Positions 53,490 to 62,338 of a DNA stretch of 64,000 nt are shown piece after piece. Location: NCBI RefSeq assembly GCF_030161895.1, contig NZ_BSVB01000001.1:1860001-1924000 (forward strand). Reading direction: 5' to 3'. The notes under the pieces are model-generated. The model had not been told where the DNA came from. It was given only the letters and a program-made list of their open reading frames with translations, and did no database searches. Source of the DNA: Pseudolysinimonas kribbensis. Its GTDB lineage: Bacteria; Actinomycetota; Actinomycetes; Actinomycetales; Microbacteriaceae. Within the stretch, counting starts at the first letter, position 1. Each line of letters starts with the position of its first letter. A program made the translations under genes and the position numbers.

Positions 53490-54824
53490 TCACATCTTCG
53501 GCAGACGCACCTCCACGGCGAAACCGGGGCCGAGGTTCTCTGCTCGAACGGCGCCACCCGCCGCGTGCGCGATCGCCGCGACCAGGGCGAGGCCCAGACC
53601 GCTCCCCTCCCGTTGGCGGGCCGGGTCGGAACGAGAAAAGCGCTCGAACGCGACGGGGAGGAAGTCCTCGGGCACACCGGGCCCGTCGTCCTCGACCCGG
53701 ATCACCAGCACGTCGACGTCCTGCTTCACGCGCACCACCACCGTGCCGCGCGCGCCCACGGCCCGGGTGGCGTTCGAGAGCAGGTTGTCGGCGACGCGCG
53801 AGATCGCCATCGTGCCGATCTCGTAGCGGGCGCCCGGATCGGCGACCACGATGTCATCGTCGATCCGCAGCCGCCGGTCCGCGACGAGGGTGCGCGCGCG
53901 GTCGATCGCGTCGAGCATCTCCGCGGTGATCTCCGAGGCGTCGGCGGTCTCCGGCGGTGCCTCGGCCTCGTCCAGGCGTGAGAGCTCGAGCAGGTTCGTG
54001 GCCAGCTCCCCCAGTCGCTGAGCCGACCGCTGCGCGGAGACGAGTCCGGCGTCGAGCTGCTGCGGATCGTCGTGATGCCGGCGGGTCAGCTCGAGCTCAG
54101 CCGCGAGGCCGGCGAGCGGGGTGCGGAGCTCGTGGGCGGCATCGGAGACCATCCGCCGCTCCCGCCACGCCGCATCGCGCACCCGCGACACGGAGTCGTT
54201 GAGCGTCGAGGCGAGCCGGGCGAGCTCGTCGTCGTTGTCGCCGACGGGCAGCAACTCATCGCCCGCGAGGGTCTCCGCATGGCGCCGCATCTCCTCGACC
54301 GGACGCAGCGCCCCGCGCACGAGGAACCACGAGGCGAGCACGAGCACCACGAGCAGGCCGATCCCCATCAGGACGAAGACCAGGTCGATCCCGGAGACGG
54401 CCGAGCGGCTGCTGGAGACGTCGCGCGCAGCCCACAGCGACCAGTCCCCCTCCGAGGTCTGCACCAGCCGGCCGACGACGACGTAGGAGCGGCCCTCGTC
54501 GTCGCCGAACGTGAAGTCGCTGTCGGACGCGACCGCCGGCAGCGCCCGCCGGACGTCGTCGGGCGCCGTGTCGCGCACGACGCGTCCCGACGGATCCTTG
54601 ACCACGATCAGCAGGCCGTTCGCCACGGTGTCGGGCGGTTCTCCCGGATTGCGCTGCAGGTCGACCGCGAAGGAACTCAGGTCGGTGCGGGCCAGCTGCA
54701 CAGCGCTGTCGTGCAGCAGCTGCGAGATCTCGACGCGTGCCACGATCAGCGCGACCGCGAGCACGATCACGCCCACCACGGCGGTGCCGGCCACGAGTCG
54801 GGTGCGGATCCGCAACCTCGTCAC
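53490..54824 (-). CDS. Sensor histidine kinase
   Basis: 444 residues. TM1 (10-32), an extracytoplasmic sensor domain (about 33-150), TM2 (about 155-178), HAMP (180-230), then DHp with H-box SDAAHELRTPLAGLAAELEL and the ATPase with N-box ADNLLSNATRAV, G1 EDDGPGVPEDF and G2 REGSGLGLALVAAIAH. GTG 54824 overlaps the response-regulator stop (GTGA). The sensor loop shows no Cys and no obvious haem or metal motif. It pairs with the response regulator and likely governs the redox operon downstream. Confidence 0.93.
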   Translation of the reverse strand: MTRLRIRTRLVAGTAVVGVIVLAVALIVARVEISQLLHDSAVQLARTDLSSFAVDLQRNPGEPPDTVANGLLIVVKDPSGRVVRDTAPDDVRRALPAVASDSDFTFGDDEGRSYVVVGRLVQTSEGDWSLWAARDVSSSRSAVSGIDLVFVLMGIGLLVVLVLASWFLVRGALRPVEEMRRHAETLAGDELLPVGDNDDELARLASTLNDSVSRVRDAAWRERRMVSDAAHELRTPLAGLAAELELTRRHHDDPQQLDAGLVSAQRSAQRLGELATNLLELSRLDEAEAPPETADASEITAEMLDAIDRARTLVADRRLRIDDDIVVADPGARYEIGTMAISRVADNLLSNATRAVGARGTVVVRVKQDVDVLVIRVEDDGPGVPEDFLPVAFERFSRSDPARQREGSGLGLALVAAIAHAAGGAVRAENLGPGFAVEVRLPKM

Positions 54825-55498
54825 GCGACGGCCTCCACGATCCGGTATCCCCGGCCGCGGACCGTCTCGATCACGGCCGTCGCACCGGCGCTCTCGAGCT
54901 TGCGTCGCACGTAGCGCACATACTGATCCACGACGTTCTGATCGATGTGACGCGTGCCCCACACCTCGTCCAGCATCTCCGGACGGGTCACCACCTCGGG
55001 GGTGCGGGTGAGCAGCACCCGCAGCAGGCCGTTCTCGCGGATCGTGAGCAGAACCAGGGCGTCTCCCACCTCGAGACGGCCCGCCGCGAGGTCGAGCACG
55101 ACGTTGCCGAGCGCGAGGCGCGTCCGCGGCTGCGTTCCGTGCCGGCGCAGCAGGGCCCGGATGCGGGCGCTGAACTCCGCGAGGGCGAACGGCTTCGTCA
55201 GGTAGTCGTCCGCCCCGGAGTCCAGTCCCTTCACCCGGTCGTCGACCGCATCGCGTGCGGTGAGCATGAGGATGGGGAACGTGAGATCCCGCGCGCGGAT
55301 CTGCCGGCATACCTCGAATCCACTGGCGCCGGGCAGCATCACGTCGATCGCCGCCGCGTCGAACGTCGACTCTCCCACGGCGATCAACGCCCGGATCCCG
55401 TCCTCGCACACCAGGGGCTCGTGACCGTCGTCGACGAGCGCCCGCGAGACGACCTGCGCCATCGTCGGATCGTCCTCGACCACGAGCACCCGGGCCAT
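54821..55498 (-). CDS. OmpR/PhoB-family response regulator
   Basis: 225 residues. Receiver: VLVVEDDPTMAQVVSRALV, phosphorylation Asp in FDAAAIDVMLPGASGF, LMLTARDAVDDRVKGLDSGA, and the Lys in DDYLTKPFALAEF. Winged-helix DNA-binding domain: LLTIRENGLLRVLLTRTPEV and VVDQYVRYVRRKLESAGA. Its ATG is two bases after the VIT1-type gene stop and its stop overlaps the kinase GTG. The order VIT1-RR-HK-reductase suggests a single regulated operon with 66 bp before the reductase. Confidence 0.93.
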   Translation of the reverse strand: MARVLVVEDDPTMAQVVSRALVDDGHEPLVCEDGIRALIAVGESTFDAAAIDVMLPGASGFEVCRQIRARDLTFPILMLTARDAVDDRVKGLDSGADDYLTKPFALAEFSARIRALLRRHGTQPRTRLALGNVVLDLAAGRLEVGDALVLLTIRENGLLRVLLTRTPEVVTRPEMLDEVWGTRHIDQNVVDQYVRYVRRKLESAGATAVIETVRGRGYRIVEAVA

Positions 55499-55500
55499 CG

Positions 55501-56226
55501 TCAGGCTCCCAGCCCGGCCGTGCCGAGCAGCCGGCCGACGAGGAACGTCGCCGCGAGGGCCAAGGCGCCGCCGATGACGACCCGCAGGGTGGCCCGCAGC
55601 GGATGGGTGCCACCGATCCGTGCGCTGATCGTGCCGGTCAGCACCAGCGCGACGAGCACGGCGGCGAAGCAGACGGGGATGCGCGCCGGCTCCGGCGGCA
55701 GCAGGATCGCGACCATCGGCAGCACGGCGCCGATCAGGAACGCGAGGGCCGATGCCGCCGCGGCCGCCCAGGGGCTCACGATGTCGTCCTCGTCGATGTT
55801 CAGCTCGACCTCCAGGTGCGCGGCGAGGGCGTCGTGAGCGGTCAGCTCCTCGGCGACGGTGCGCGCCGTCGCCTGACTGAGTCCCTTCGCGCGGTACAGC
55901 TCGGTCAGCTCGGCCAGCTCCTGCTCCGGCATCGTCGCGAGCTCGTGCCGCTCCTTCTCGATGAGCGCACGGGTGGTGTCGCGCGAGCTGCTCACCGAGA
56001 CGTACTCGCCGAGCGCCATCGAGATCGCGCCCCCGACCAGGGCGGCCGAGCCGGCGGCGATGATCGCCGGCAGCGAGGTCGTCGCGCCGGCGACGCCGAC
56101 GACCACGGCCGCGACCGAGACGATCCCGTCGTTCGCGCCGAGCACCCCAGCCCGGAGCCGGTTCAGGCGATCGGCCGTTCCGGGCGCATGCGGTTCGTGA
56201 TCGTGCACGAGAGATGAGCTGGTCAT
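55501..56226 (-). CDS. VIT1/CCC1-family iron/manganese transporter
   Basis: A 241-residue membrane protein with about five helices. VIT1 signatures: RLRAGVLGANDGIVSVAAVV in TM1 and MALGEYVSVSSSRDTTRALI in TM2, including the acidic and Met residues for metal binding, then a cytoplasmic acidic loop EVELNIDEDDIVSPWAAAAA. It exports Fe(II) or Mn(II), lowering cytosolic metal. ATG 56226 is the likely start. Neighbours form a two-component system and ferric-reductase-like complex, so the group is probably an iron/redox homeostasis unit. Confidence 0.88.
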   Translation of the reverse strand: MTSSSLVHDHEPHAPGTADRLNRLRAGVLGANDGIVSVAAVVVGVAGATTSLPAIIAAGSAALVGGAISMALGEYVSVSSSRDTTRALIEKERHELATMPEQELAELTELYRAKGLSQATARTVAEELTAHDALAAHLEVELNIDEDDIVSPWAAAAASALAFLIGAVLPMVAILLPPEPARIPVCFAAVLVALVLTGTISARIGGTHPLRATLRVVIGGALALAATFLVGRLLGTAGLGA

Positions 56227-56301
56227 GACGGCGACTGTACGACGAGCGGCCCCTGGATGCCGCCGGGTCCCGCCCGACATCGCGCGAGCACCGCGCAACC
56301 T

Positions 56302-56718
56302 CTACGACCCGGAGAGCCCGGTGATCAAGCGCAGGGCACGCAGCCCCTCCGGCGTTCCCGGCCAGTGCCGGTCGAGAGCGGCGGCGCCGGCCGTCCGGGT
56401 GACGAAGCGGAGGACGAGGGCGACGATGACGGCGTCGTCGAGGTAGCCGACGACGGGGATGAAGTCGGGCACCAGGTCGATGGGCAGCAGCAGGTAGCCG
56501 AGGAGGACCACGAGGACGACGCGCACCCTCCGCGGGACCGACCGATCCGCCACGAGCCGGCGCACCAGCCGCACGACGTCGGGCACGAGCTGCAGCAGGT
56601 CGACCAGGCGGGTGCGGTCGCCGGCGCGGCGAGCACCGACCAGCAGCGCGATCACGAGAGCGCCCCACAGCAGCAGCAGGCCACCGGCGATCGCCAGCAC
56701 GATCGTCCACCACGTCAC
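56302..56718 (-). CDS. DUF1232 (YkvA-like) membrane protein
   Basis: A 138-residue membrane protein. TM1 at residues 5-26, and the DUF1232 core RVVLVVLLGYLLLPIDLVPD followed by FIPVVGYLDDAVIVALVLRF. Members are short membrane proteins of unknown function. GTG 56718 starts it. It is 75 bp upstream of the VIT1-type gene on the same strand, so it might share its transcript. Confidence 0.82.
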   Translation of the reverse strand: MTWWTIVLAIAGGLLLLWGALVIALLVGARRAGDRTRLVDLLQLVPDVVRLVRRLVADRSVPRRVRVVLVVLLGYLLLPIDLVPDFIPVVGYLDDAVIVALVLRFVTRTAGAAALDRHWPGTPEGLRALRLITGLSGS

Positions 56719-56749
56719 GAGTGAAGTCTGATCCGTCGAGGCGGCGTGG

Positions 56750-57373
56750 TCAGCCGGTGACGGCCGCGCGGTCTTCGCGGAAGATGTGCACGGCCTCCCG
56801 GATCGCGTAGACCACGATCACGTATCCCGCGAGCGCGTCGGCCCACCACCAGCCGAACGCGGCATTCACTGCGATGCCGATCAGCACGGCGGTCGCGAGG
56901 ATCCCGTCGATGAACGTCACCCGCCCTTCGGTTTCCAGGACCGCATTGCCGAGCGCCTGGCCGACGCGGCGCTTCCCCGCCGCCAGAGAGAACATCACCA
57001 CCGCGGTGACCCCCGTCCAGACGATCCCGCCCGCGCTGTCATCCGCCCGGTGACCGGTCGCGAGAGCGACGGTCGACTGCACGAGGAGGTAGGCCGCCAG
57101 GGCGACGAACGCGGCGCCGATCAGCCGCAGGGCGAGACGCTGCCGGCGGGCACCCGACCCGGAGAGCTCCCACAGCACGACGGCGCTCGCGCCGATCTCG
57201 ATCAGACTGTCCAGTCCGAAGCCCGCCAGGGCGACGGAGGAGGCCGTGACGGCGAGGGCCGCGAGAACCACGACGGCGACCACGTTCCACAGCAGAGTGA
57301 TCCACTCCAGCGCTCGGCCGAGCCGCAGAAGGCGAGCGCTGCCCGATGGAGATGTCTCGCCCACGTGAGACAT
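56750..57373 (-). CDS. Cation-diffusion-facilitator-like membrane protein
   Basis: 207 residues with about five to six helices. Segments such as SVALAGFGLDSLIEIGASAV (TM2, with a metal-site Asp) and GWWWADALAGYVIVVYAIRE (TM5 with Asp) match the CDF transmembrane metal sites. The usual C-terminal cytoplasmic domain is almost absent. It probably exports a divalent cation. It starts just after the tRNA-Phe gene (ATG 57373) and precedes the DUF1232 gene. Confidence 0.8.
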   Translation of the reverse strand: MSHVGETSPSGSARLLRLGRALEWITLLWNVVAVVVLAALAVTASSVALAGFGLDSLIEIGASAVVLWELSGSGARRQRLALRLIGAAFVALAAYLLVQSTVALATGHRADDSAGGIVWTGVTAVVMFSLAAGKRRVGQALGNAVLETEGRVTFIDGILATAVLIGIAVNAAFGWWWADALAGYVIVVYAIREAVHIFREDRAAVTG

Positions 57374-57395
57374 TGTCCTGCGACGAGGTTGTGGG

Positions 57396-57468
57396 TGGCT
57401 CCGACGGGCGTCGATCCCGTGACCTCACGATTTTCAGTCGTGCGCTCTACCAACTGAGCTACAGAGCC
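57396..57468 (-). tRNA. tRNA-Phe (GAA)
   Basis: 73-nt cloverleaf on the minus strand. The acceptor GGCTCTG pairs with the 3' end, the anticodon loop CTGAAAA gives GAA, and T-loop TTCGA-type ATCGACG and D-loop AGTTGGT are present. CCA is not encoded: the next bases after the discriminator A are CCC. Confidence 0.95.
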
Positions 57469-57504
57469 GGTTCGCGGCGGTGGCGAGACCGCCGCGATGG
57501 AGAA

Positions 57505-57530
57505 AGAGCCCTTCCTTGCGGAAAGGCTCT
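57505..57530 (-). terminator. Hairpin terminator between tRNA-Asp and tRNA-Phe
   Basis: On the minus strand, stem AGAGCC-TTCC / GGAA-GGGCTCT (one mismatch), loop GCAA, followed by TTTCTCC. It lies after tRNA-Asp and before tRNA-Phe, so tRNA-Phe probably has its own promoter or relies on read-through. Confidence 0.6.
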
Positions 57531-57538
57531 GACATCCG

Positions 57539-57612
57539 CGACCCTGACGGGACTTGAACCCGCGACCTCCGCCGTGACAGGGCGGCACGCTAACCAACTG
57601 CGCTACAGGGCC
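57539..57612 (-). tRNA. tRNA-Asp (GTC)
   Basis: 74 nt on the minus strand. Acceptor stem GGCCCTG / CAGGGTC (with one G-U pair), anticodon GTC in CTGTCAC, discriminator G, T-loop GTTCAAG. Second in a Glu-Asp-Phe series typical of actinobacteria. Confidence 0.95.
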
Positions 57613-57647
57613 TTGCTGTTGAATTTGCTCGGTTGCCTCGTTCAGCG

Positions 57648-57720
57648 TGACCCCAACGGGATTCGAACCCGTGCTGCCGCCGTGAAAGGGCGGTGTCCTA
57701 GGCCACTAAACGATGGGGCC
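57648..57720 (-). tRNA. tRNA-Glu (TTC)
   Basis: 73 nt on the minus strand. Acceptor GGCCCCA / TGGGGTC, anticodon TTC in CTTTCAC, D-loop region TTTAGTGGCCTAGGA, T-loop GTTCGAA. First in the Glu-Asp-Phe series. Confidence 0.95.
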
Positions 57721-57969
57721 GCGAGCGAACCGCACGGCAACCGAGGGTCCAGCATACGGGACCGCGCCGGATGCCGCCAACCGGCAGCGACGATCGCGCG
57801 CCTGTGCCGGATGGCGCCCCACACCGGCCCGCGTCCCCGGCGTTCGCGTGACCCGCGGTTAGGTTCAACCCGGCGTTGAGACTTCGAGACGTCTGTTGTT
57901 ATTGTTAACGATGTTATTCGTGTGAATAGCGCGCGCATGCGCGCGCCATCGCACGGGAGCGGGGAAACC
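57721..57969. other. 249-bp gap between tRNA-Glu and the cell-wall hydrolase operon
   Basis: Contains the tRNA promoter region on the minus side and, at 57893-57928, the longest AT-rich stretch in the neighbourhood (TGTTATTGTTAACGATG), the probable promoter of the hydrolase operon. An 18-bp GC-alternating palindrome lies at 57929-57946. Confidence 0.55.
57929..57946. repeat. Perfect 18-bp palindrome of alternating purine-pyrimidine
   Basis: GCGCGCGCATGCGCGCGC is fully self-complementary and alternates purine and pyrimidine, so it could form Z-DNA or a cruciform. It lies just upstream of the M23 gene, in its 5' leader or promoter. Confidence 0.7.
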
Positions 57970-59237
57970 ATGGACCGGTCGGGGAAGTCCACGCGGGGGC
58001 GCGCGTTCGCGTGCGGGGCGTCGCGGCATTCGTCGTGCTCGGATTGCTGCCGGCCGGCGTCATCGCCGCATCGCCGGCGGTCGCCGAGCCCACGCCGGTC
58101 AGGGTGGCCACCGCGAGCCTTCCCGCGTTGCGTGCCACGGATTACCCCAGCTGGGCCGACGTGCAGGCCGCGCAGCAGGCCGAGTCGGCGACGAAGAACC
58201 TCGTCGCGCAGATCCAGGCACAGCTCGCACAACTGACCGCCGCGGCGGCGGCCGCGCAGAAGGACGCCCAGGTCAAGGGCGACGCCTATGCGAAGGCGCA
58301 GGAGGCGTACGACGCGCAGGACTACAAGACGCAGCAGCTGCAGGCCCAGGCCGATGCCGCCACGAAGGACGCCGCGGCCGCGCGTCTGAAGGCGGCGCGG
58401 CTGGCATCCCAGCTGGCGCGTACCAACGGCGGCATCGACACGACCGCGACCCTTCTCTCGCACCAGGGCGCGGCGAGCGAGCAGCTCTACCGCTTCCAGG
58501 CCTACGACCAGTTGATCAAGCAGGCCGAGGGCATCTACGCGCGGGCGATCCAGCTGGAGAAGAACGCGCAGAAGCTGACGGATCAGGCCACCGTGCAGAA
58601 GAAGATCCTCGACGAACTGCAGGTGAAGGCCCAGGCCGCGTTCGCCGCCGCGCAGGATGCCGCGACGAAGGCGCAGGCCGCCGTGGACGCGCAGACCGCG
58701 CACGCCGCCCAGCTGCAGGCGCAGCTGGCCGTCCTGACGCAGAAGCGCGCGGCGACCCAGGCCGACTACGAGAAGGGTCTCGTCGCCCAGTGGGGCGCGG
58801 GCGCCGCGGGCCGCGTGAGCGCCTCCGGCTGGGCGGATCCGTCGAACGGGGTGCTGCTCGACGGGTTCGGGCTGCGCTTCCACCCGATCTACCACGTGTG
58901 GAAGCTCCACAGCGGGCAGGACATCGCCGAGGCGTGCGGGCTTCCGATCTACGCCGCACACGCCGGCACGGTCAAGTACGCGGGCTGGTACAGCGACCTC
59001 GGCAACTACATCACCATCGATCACGGCAACGGCGTCATCACCGGCTACGGGCACATCCAGCCGGGCGGCATCGGGGTGCACGTGGGACAGCACGTCGGCC
59101 CGGGGCAGAACATCGCGCGCGTCGGCATGACCGGCGGCGCGACCGGATGCCACCTGCACTTCATGGTCTACGTGAACGGCTCGCTCACCAATCCGGTGAC
59201 GTTCATGCGCGCTCGGGGTGTCACTCTTGGCTCGTGA
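57970..59237 (+). CDS. Secreted M23-family metallopeptidase with coiled-coil N-terminus (frameshift)
   Basis: 422 residues after repair. ATG 57970 gives MDRSGKSTRG; a G5 run (57995-57999) read as G6 continues ARVRVRGVAAFVVLGLLPAG, a Sec signal peptide. Unrepaired, translation would start inside the signal. A YPSWADVQAAQQAESATKNL module and long coiled coil (60-270) are followed by the LytM domain: HSGQDIAEACGLPIYAA (zinc His, Asp) and GCHLHFMVYVNG (HxH). It probably cleaves peptidoglycan cross-links in division or growth. It heads an operon of three wall hydrolases. Confidence 0.87.
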
Positions 59238-59252
59238 GGACAGCGGCGGCTG

Positions 59253-60499
59253 ATGCATGCCGCCGCCAGGCGGAGCGCGCGCTCGTGGGGAGCGGCTGCT
59301 GCTGCCGCATCCCTGTCGCTCGCGCTGGCCCTCAGCGCGGCGCCGGCCGCCGTCGCCGCACCGTCGGACTACCCGACGTGGCAGGACGTGCAGAACGCGA
59401 AGAAGAACCAGACGGCCAAGCAGGCCGAGATCGCGACGATCACCGGGCTCGTGCAGAACCTGCAGAAGCAGGCCGATGCCGCCCAGCGCAACGCGCAGAC
59501 CACGGCGGAGCTGTACTCGATCGCCCAGCTGAACCTGGATGCCGCGAGCCGCAAGGCCGCCCGACTGACCGACCAGCGCAACGAGGCGAAGTCGAAGGCC
59601 GCCGCCTCGGCCCGGCGCGCGGGCGCGATCATCGCGCAGCTGGCGCGCACCGGCGGGGGCGACGTGACGCTGGGGCTGGTGGCGGCGTCCCCGCGTGACA
59701 CCGACCAGCTGCTGGCGCGACTCGGGTCGATGAACCGGCTGAGCGCGGCGTCGCAGGCGATCCTCGAGAAGGCGCAGTTCGACAAGAACGCGGCGGCGGC
59801 CCTTGCCAAGCAGGCGACCGTCGCGAAGAACAAGCGCAGCGCCCTGGCGACCGACGCGCAGCAGGCGGCCGACACCGCCCGGAAGGCGGCGGATGCGGCC
59901 GACGCGCAGGTCGCGTCGATCCAGGCGAAGCAGCAGGTCATGTTCTCGCAGCTCGCCTCGCTCAAGGGCACCACCGCCACCCTCGAGGCGGGGTACCAGA
60001 CCCGTCTCGCCGTGGAGGCCGCCGAGGCCGCGCAGAAGGTGCCGACCGGGGGCGGATCGGGCGGCGGAAACGCCGGCGTGGATCCGGACCCGGGTCCGCC
60101 GTCTCCGGGCGCGGTGGGCACGGCCATCGCCTACGCCGAGCGGCAGCTCGGCAAACCGTATGCGCTCGGCGGTGCCGGCCCGACCTACTGGGACTGCTCG
60201 GGCCTCACGATGATGTCGTACCGCGCGGCGGGCGTGAACATCGGCCCGCACGGATCCACGAGCCAGTACAACACCATGCGCTCCTCGGCCGTCTCGTGCC
60301 ACGCAGCGCGGGCATCGTCGCGGGCGACCTGCTCTTCTATGCCGACGGCGGGAGCGCGAGCGCCGAGGTCAAGTACCACGTCGCGATGGCGATCAACGGC
60401 TCGCAGATGATCGAGGCGCCGCGTGCCGGGGTGCCCGTGCGCATCGTCGGGATCCGCACGCTCGACCTCGTGCCCTACGTCGGAAGGCCCACCGGATGA
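59253..60499 (+). CDS. Secreted NlpC/P60 peptidoglycan endopeptidase 1 (frameshift)
   Basis: About 415 residues. Signal peptide (1-37), the YPTWQDVQNAKKNQTAKQAE module, coiled coil (50-260), a Gly/Pro linker, and a C-terminal NlpC/P60 domain. Active-site Cys is in YWDCSGLTMMSYRAAG, His in KYHVAMAINGSQMIEAP. The frame breaks at GG 60287-60288; one extra G gives SSGRLVPRSAGIV, matching the paralogue's GHLVNIPRNSTQG. It cuts stem peptides. ATG 59253 is taken as start. The stop overlaps the next gene's ATG. Confidence 0.88.
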
Positions 60500-61686
60500 G
60501 GTTGATCGCCGCCTCCGCCAGCGCGCTCGCGCTGTCCACCGCTCTCGTGCTCGGCAGCGCGCTCGCCGCCGACGCGGCGCCCGCCGACTACCCGAGCTGG
60601 CAGGACGTGCAGAACGCCCAGGCCAGCCAGGCCGCCAAGCAGCACGAGATCGACGTGCTGACGGCGGACCTCAAGCTGTCGCAGCAGAAGGCGGCGCAGG
60701 CGGAGCAGACCGAGGCGCTCGCGGAGGAGACCTACAACATTGCCGCGGCAGCCCTCGATGCGGCGACCGCGAAGGTCGGTGCTCTGCAGACGCAGCAGAA
60801 GGCGGCGCAGGCGACCGCCGATGCGGCACGCAAGCGCGCCGCGGGATTGATCGCCTCGCTCGACCGCACCGGGGGCGGCGACCCGACCCTCGGGATCTTC
60901 GTCGGCTCCGGCCCGCAGACCGACCAGCTGCTCGCGCAGCTGGGCTCGATGAACCACCTCAGTCGCACCTCGGCCGGGATCATGCGAACCGCCGAGTACG
61001 CGCAGAACGCGGCCCGGGCGCTCGCCCAGCAGGCGTCGGTCGCGGAGGCCAAGCGCAAGGACCTCGCGGCGCAGGCGGCGACGGCGTACGACGCGGCGCA
61101 GGCCGCCGCGGCCACGGCGGAGGCGCTCGTCGAGGCCGAGGAGTCGGCGCAGCAGACGATGTTCGCCCAGCTCGCGGCGCTCAAGAAGACGACGGCCGCG
61201 GTGGAGGCCGGGTACGCGGCGGGGGTCGCCCAGGCGAACGCGGCGGCCGGCATCCCGCCGCTGCCGTCCGGTGCGATCGGCGCGGTCATCGCGTTCGCGG
61301 AACGGCAGCTCGGCAAGCGCTACGTGCTCGGCGGCGCAGGCCCCACCGTGTGGGACTGCTCCGGGCTGACGATGGTCGCGTGGGAGCAGGTCGGCGTCGA
61401 CATCGGCGGTCACGGGTCGACCATGCAGTACAACCACATGCGCTCGATCGGGCACCTGGTGAACATCCCGCGCAACAGCACGCAGGGCATGCTCCCGGGC
61501 GACCTGATCTTCTACTCGGTCAACGGCAATCCCTCGGATGCCGTCAAGACCCACGTCGCGATGTACATCGGCGGCGGCCAGATGATCGAGGCGCCGAACC
61601 CGCGGCGACGGGTGCGCATCGTGCCGGTGCGGTACAGCGACTACGAGTCGCGGCTGGTGCCGCAGGTGGGCCGCATCGTCATGTGA
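60496..61686 (+). CDS. Secreted NlpC/P60 peptidoglycan endopeptidase 2
   Basis: 396 residues. Signal peptide (1-27), YPSWQDVQNAQASQAAKQHE module, a long coiled coil (40-240), short linker, and the NlpC/P60 domain: WDCSGLTMVAWEQVGVDIGG with the nucleophile Cys and KTHVAMYIGGGQMIEAP with the His. Close paralogue of the preceding protein and coupled to it by ATGA overlap. The coiled coil could contact FtsX or a similar regulator, as in mycobacterial RipC (family knowledge; not shown here). Confidence 0.92.
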   Translation: MRLIAASASALALSTALVLGSALAADAAPADYPSWQDVQNAQASQAAKQHEIDVLTADLKLSQQKAAQAEQTEALAEETYNIAAAALDAATAKVGALQTQQKAAQATADAARKRAAGLIASLDRTGGGDPTLGIFVGSGPQTDQLLAQLGSMNHLSRTSAGIMRTAEYAQNAARALAQQASVAEAKRKDLAAQAATAYDAAQAAAATAEALVEAEESAQQTMFAQLAALKKTTAAVEAGYAAGVAQANAAAGIPPLPSGAIGAVIAFAERQLGKRYVLGGAGPTVWDCSGLTMVAWEQVGVDIGGHGSTMQYNHMRSIGHLVNIPRNSTQGMLPGDLIFYSVNGNPSDAVKTHVAMYIGGGQMIEAPNPRRRVRIVPVRYSDYESRLVPQVGRIVM

Positions 61687-61705
61687 CGGCCCGCGCTGAT
61701 CCGCT

Positions 61706-61777
61706 CAACGGATCGAGCGTTTGCCATCGGATGCGGCCCGCGCGGGCGCGATCGGATGGCAAACGCTCGATCGGTTG
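61706..61777. repeat. Long-loop inverted repeat between convergent genes
   Basis: Core arms GATCGAGCGTTTGCCATC (61711-61728) and its perfect complement (61755-61772) extend to 23 bp with one mismatch, around a 26-bp loop. It lies between the ends of the NlpC/P60 gene and ppa and probably terminates both. Confidence 0.82.
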
Positions 61778-61811
61778 CGGCGCGCGCGTGTGACGTCGGC
61801 CCGCGGCCGGA

Positions 61812-62303
61812 TCAGTGCGACGGCGGGACGTAGGCCTCCTGGGCCTTCTTGATGAGCCCCTCGGCCGCCTCGGCGCCCTCCCAGCCCTCGGTCTTGACCC
61901 ACTTGCCGGGCTCGAGGTCCTTGTAGTGCTCGAAGAAGTGCTCGATCTCCTTCTTCGTGTACTCGGGCACGTCGTTCAGGTCCTGGATGTGGTCCCAGCG
62001 CGGGTCCTTCGCGGGCACCGCGAGCACCTTGGCGTCACCGCCCCCGTCGTCGGTCATGTGGAAGACCGCGACCGGGCGCACGCTCACGCCGACGCCCGGG
62101 AACAGCGGGTACTGCGTGAGCACGAGCACGTCGAGCGGGTCGCCGTCGTCGCCGAGCGTGTGCTCGAAGAAGCCGTAGTCGGTGGGGTAGACGAACGTCG
62201 TGTAGAGCACGCGGTCGAGGAACACCCGGCCGGTCTCGTGATCGACCTCGTACTTGTTGCGGCTGCCCCGGGGGATCTCGATGACCGCGTCGTAGTTCGC
62301 CAT
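61812..62303 (-). CDS. ppa: Inorganic pyrophosphatase
   Basis: 163 residues, the normal size of class I pyrophosphatase. Active-site stretches: [37 protein letters not shown] (metal Asp cluster) and [33 protein letters not shown]. It hydrolyses pyrophosphate to drive biosynthesis. ATG 62303 follows GAGGAGC. It is divergent from tilS with only 35 bp between starts. Confidence 0.95.
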   Translation of the reverse strand: MANYDAVIEIPRGSRNKYEVDHETGRVFLDRVLYTTFVYPTDYGFFEHTLGDDGDPLDVLVLTQYPLFPGVGVSVRPVAVFHMTDDGGGDAKVLAVPAKDPRWDHIQDLNDVPEYTKKEIEHFFEHYKDLEPGKWVKTEGWEGAEAAEGLIKKAQEAYVPPSH

Positions 62304-62338
62304 GCTGCTCCTCACGTGTGCGGCAATAACGTTAGTGG

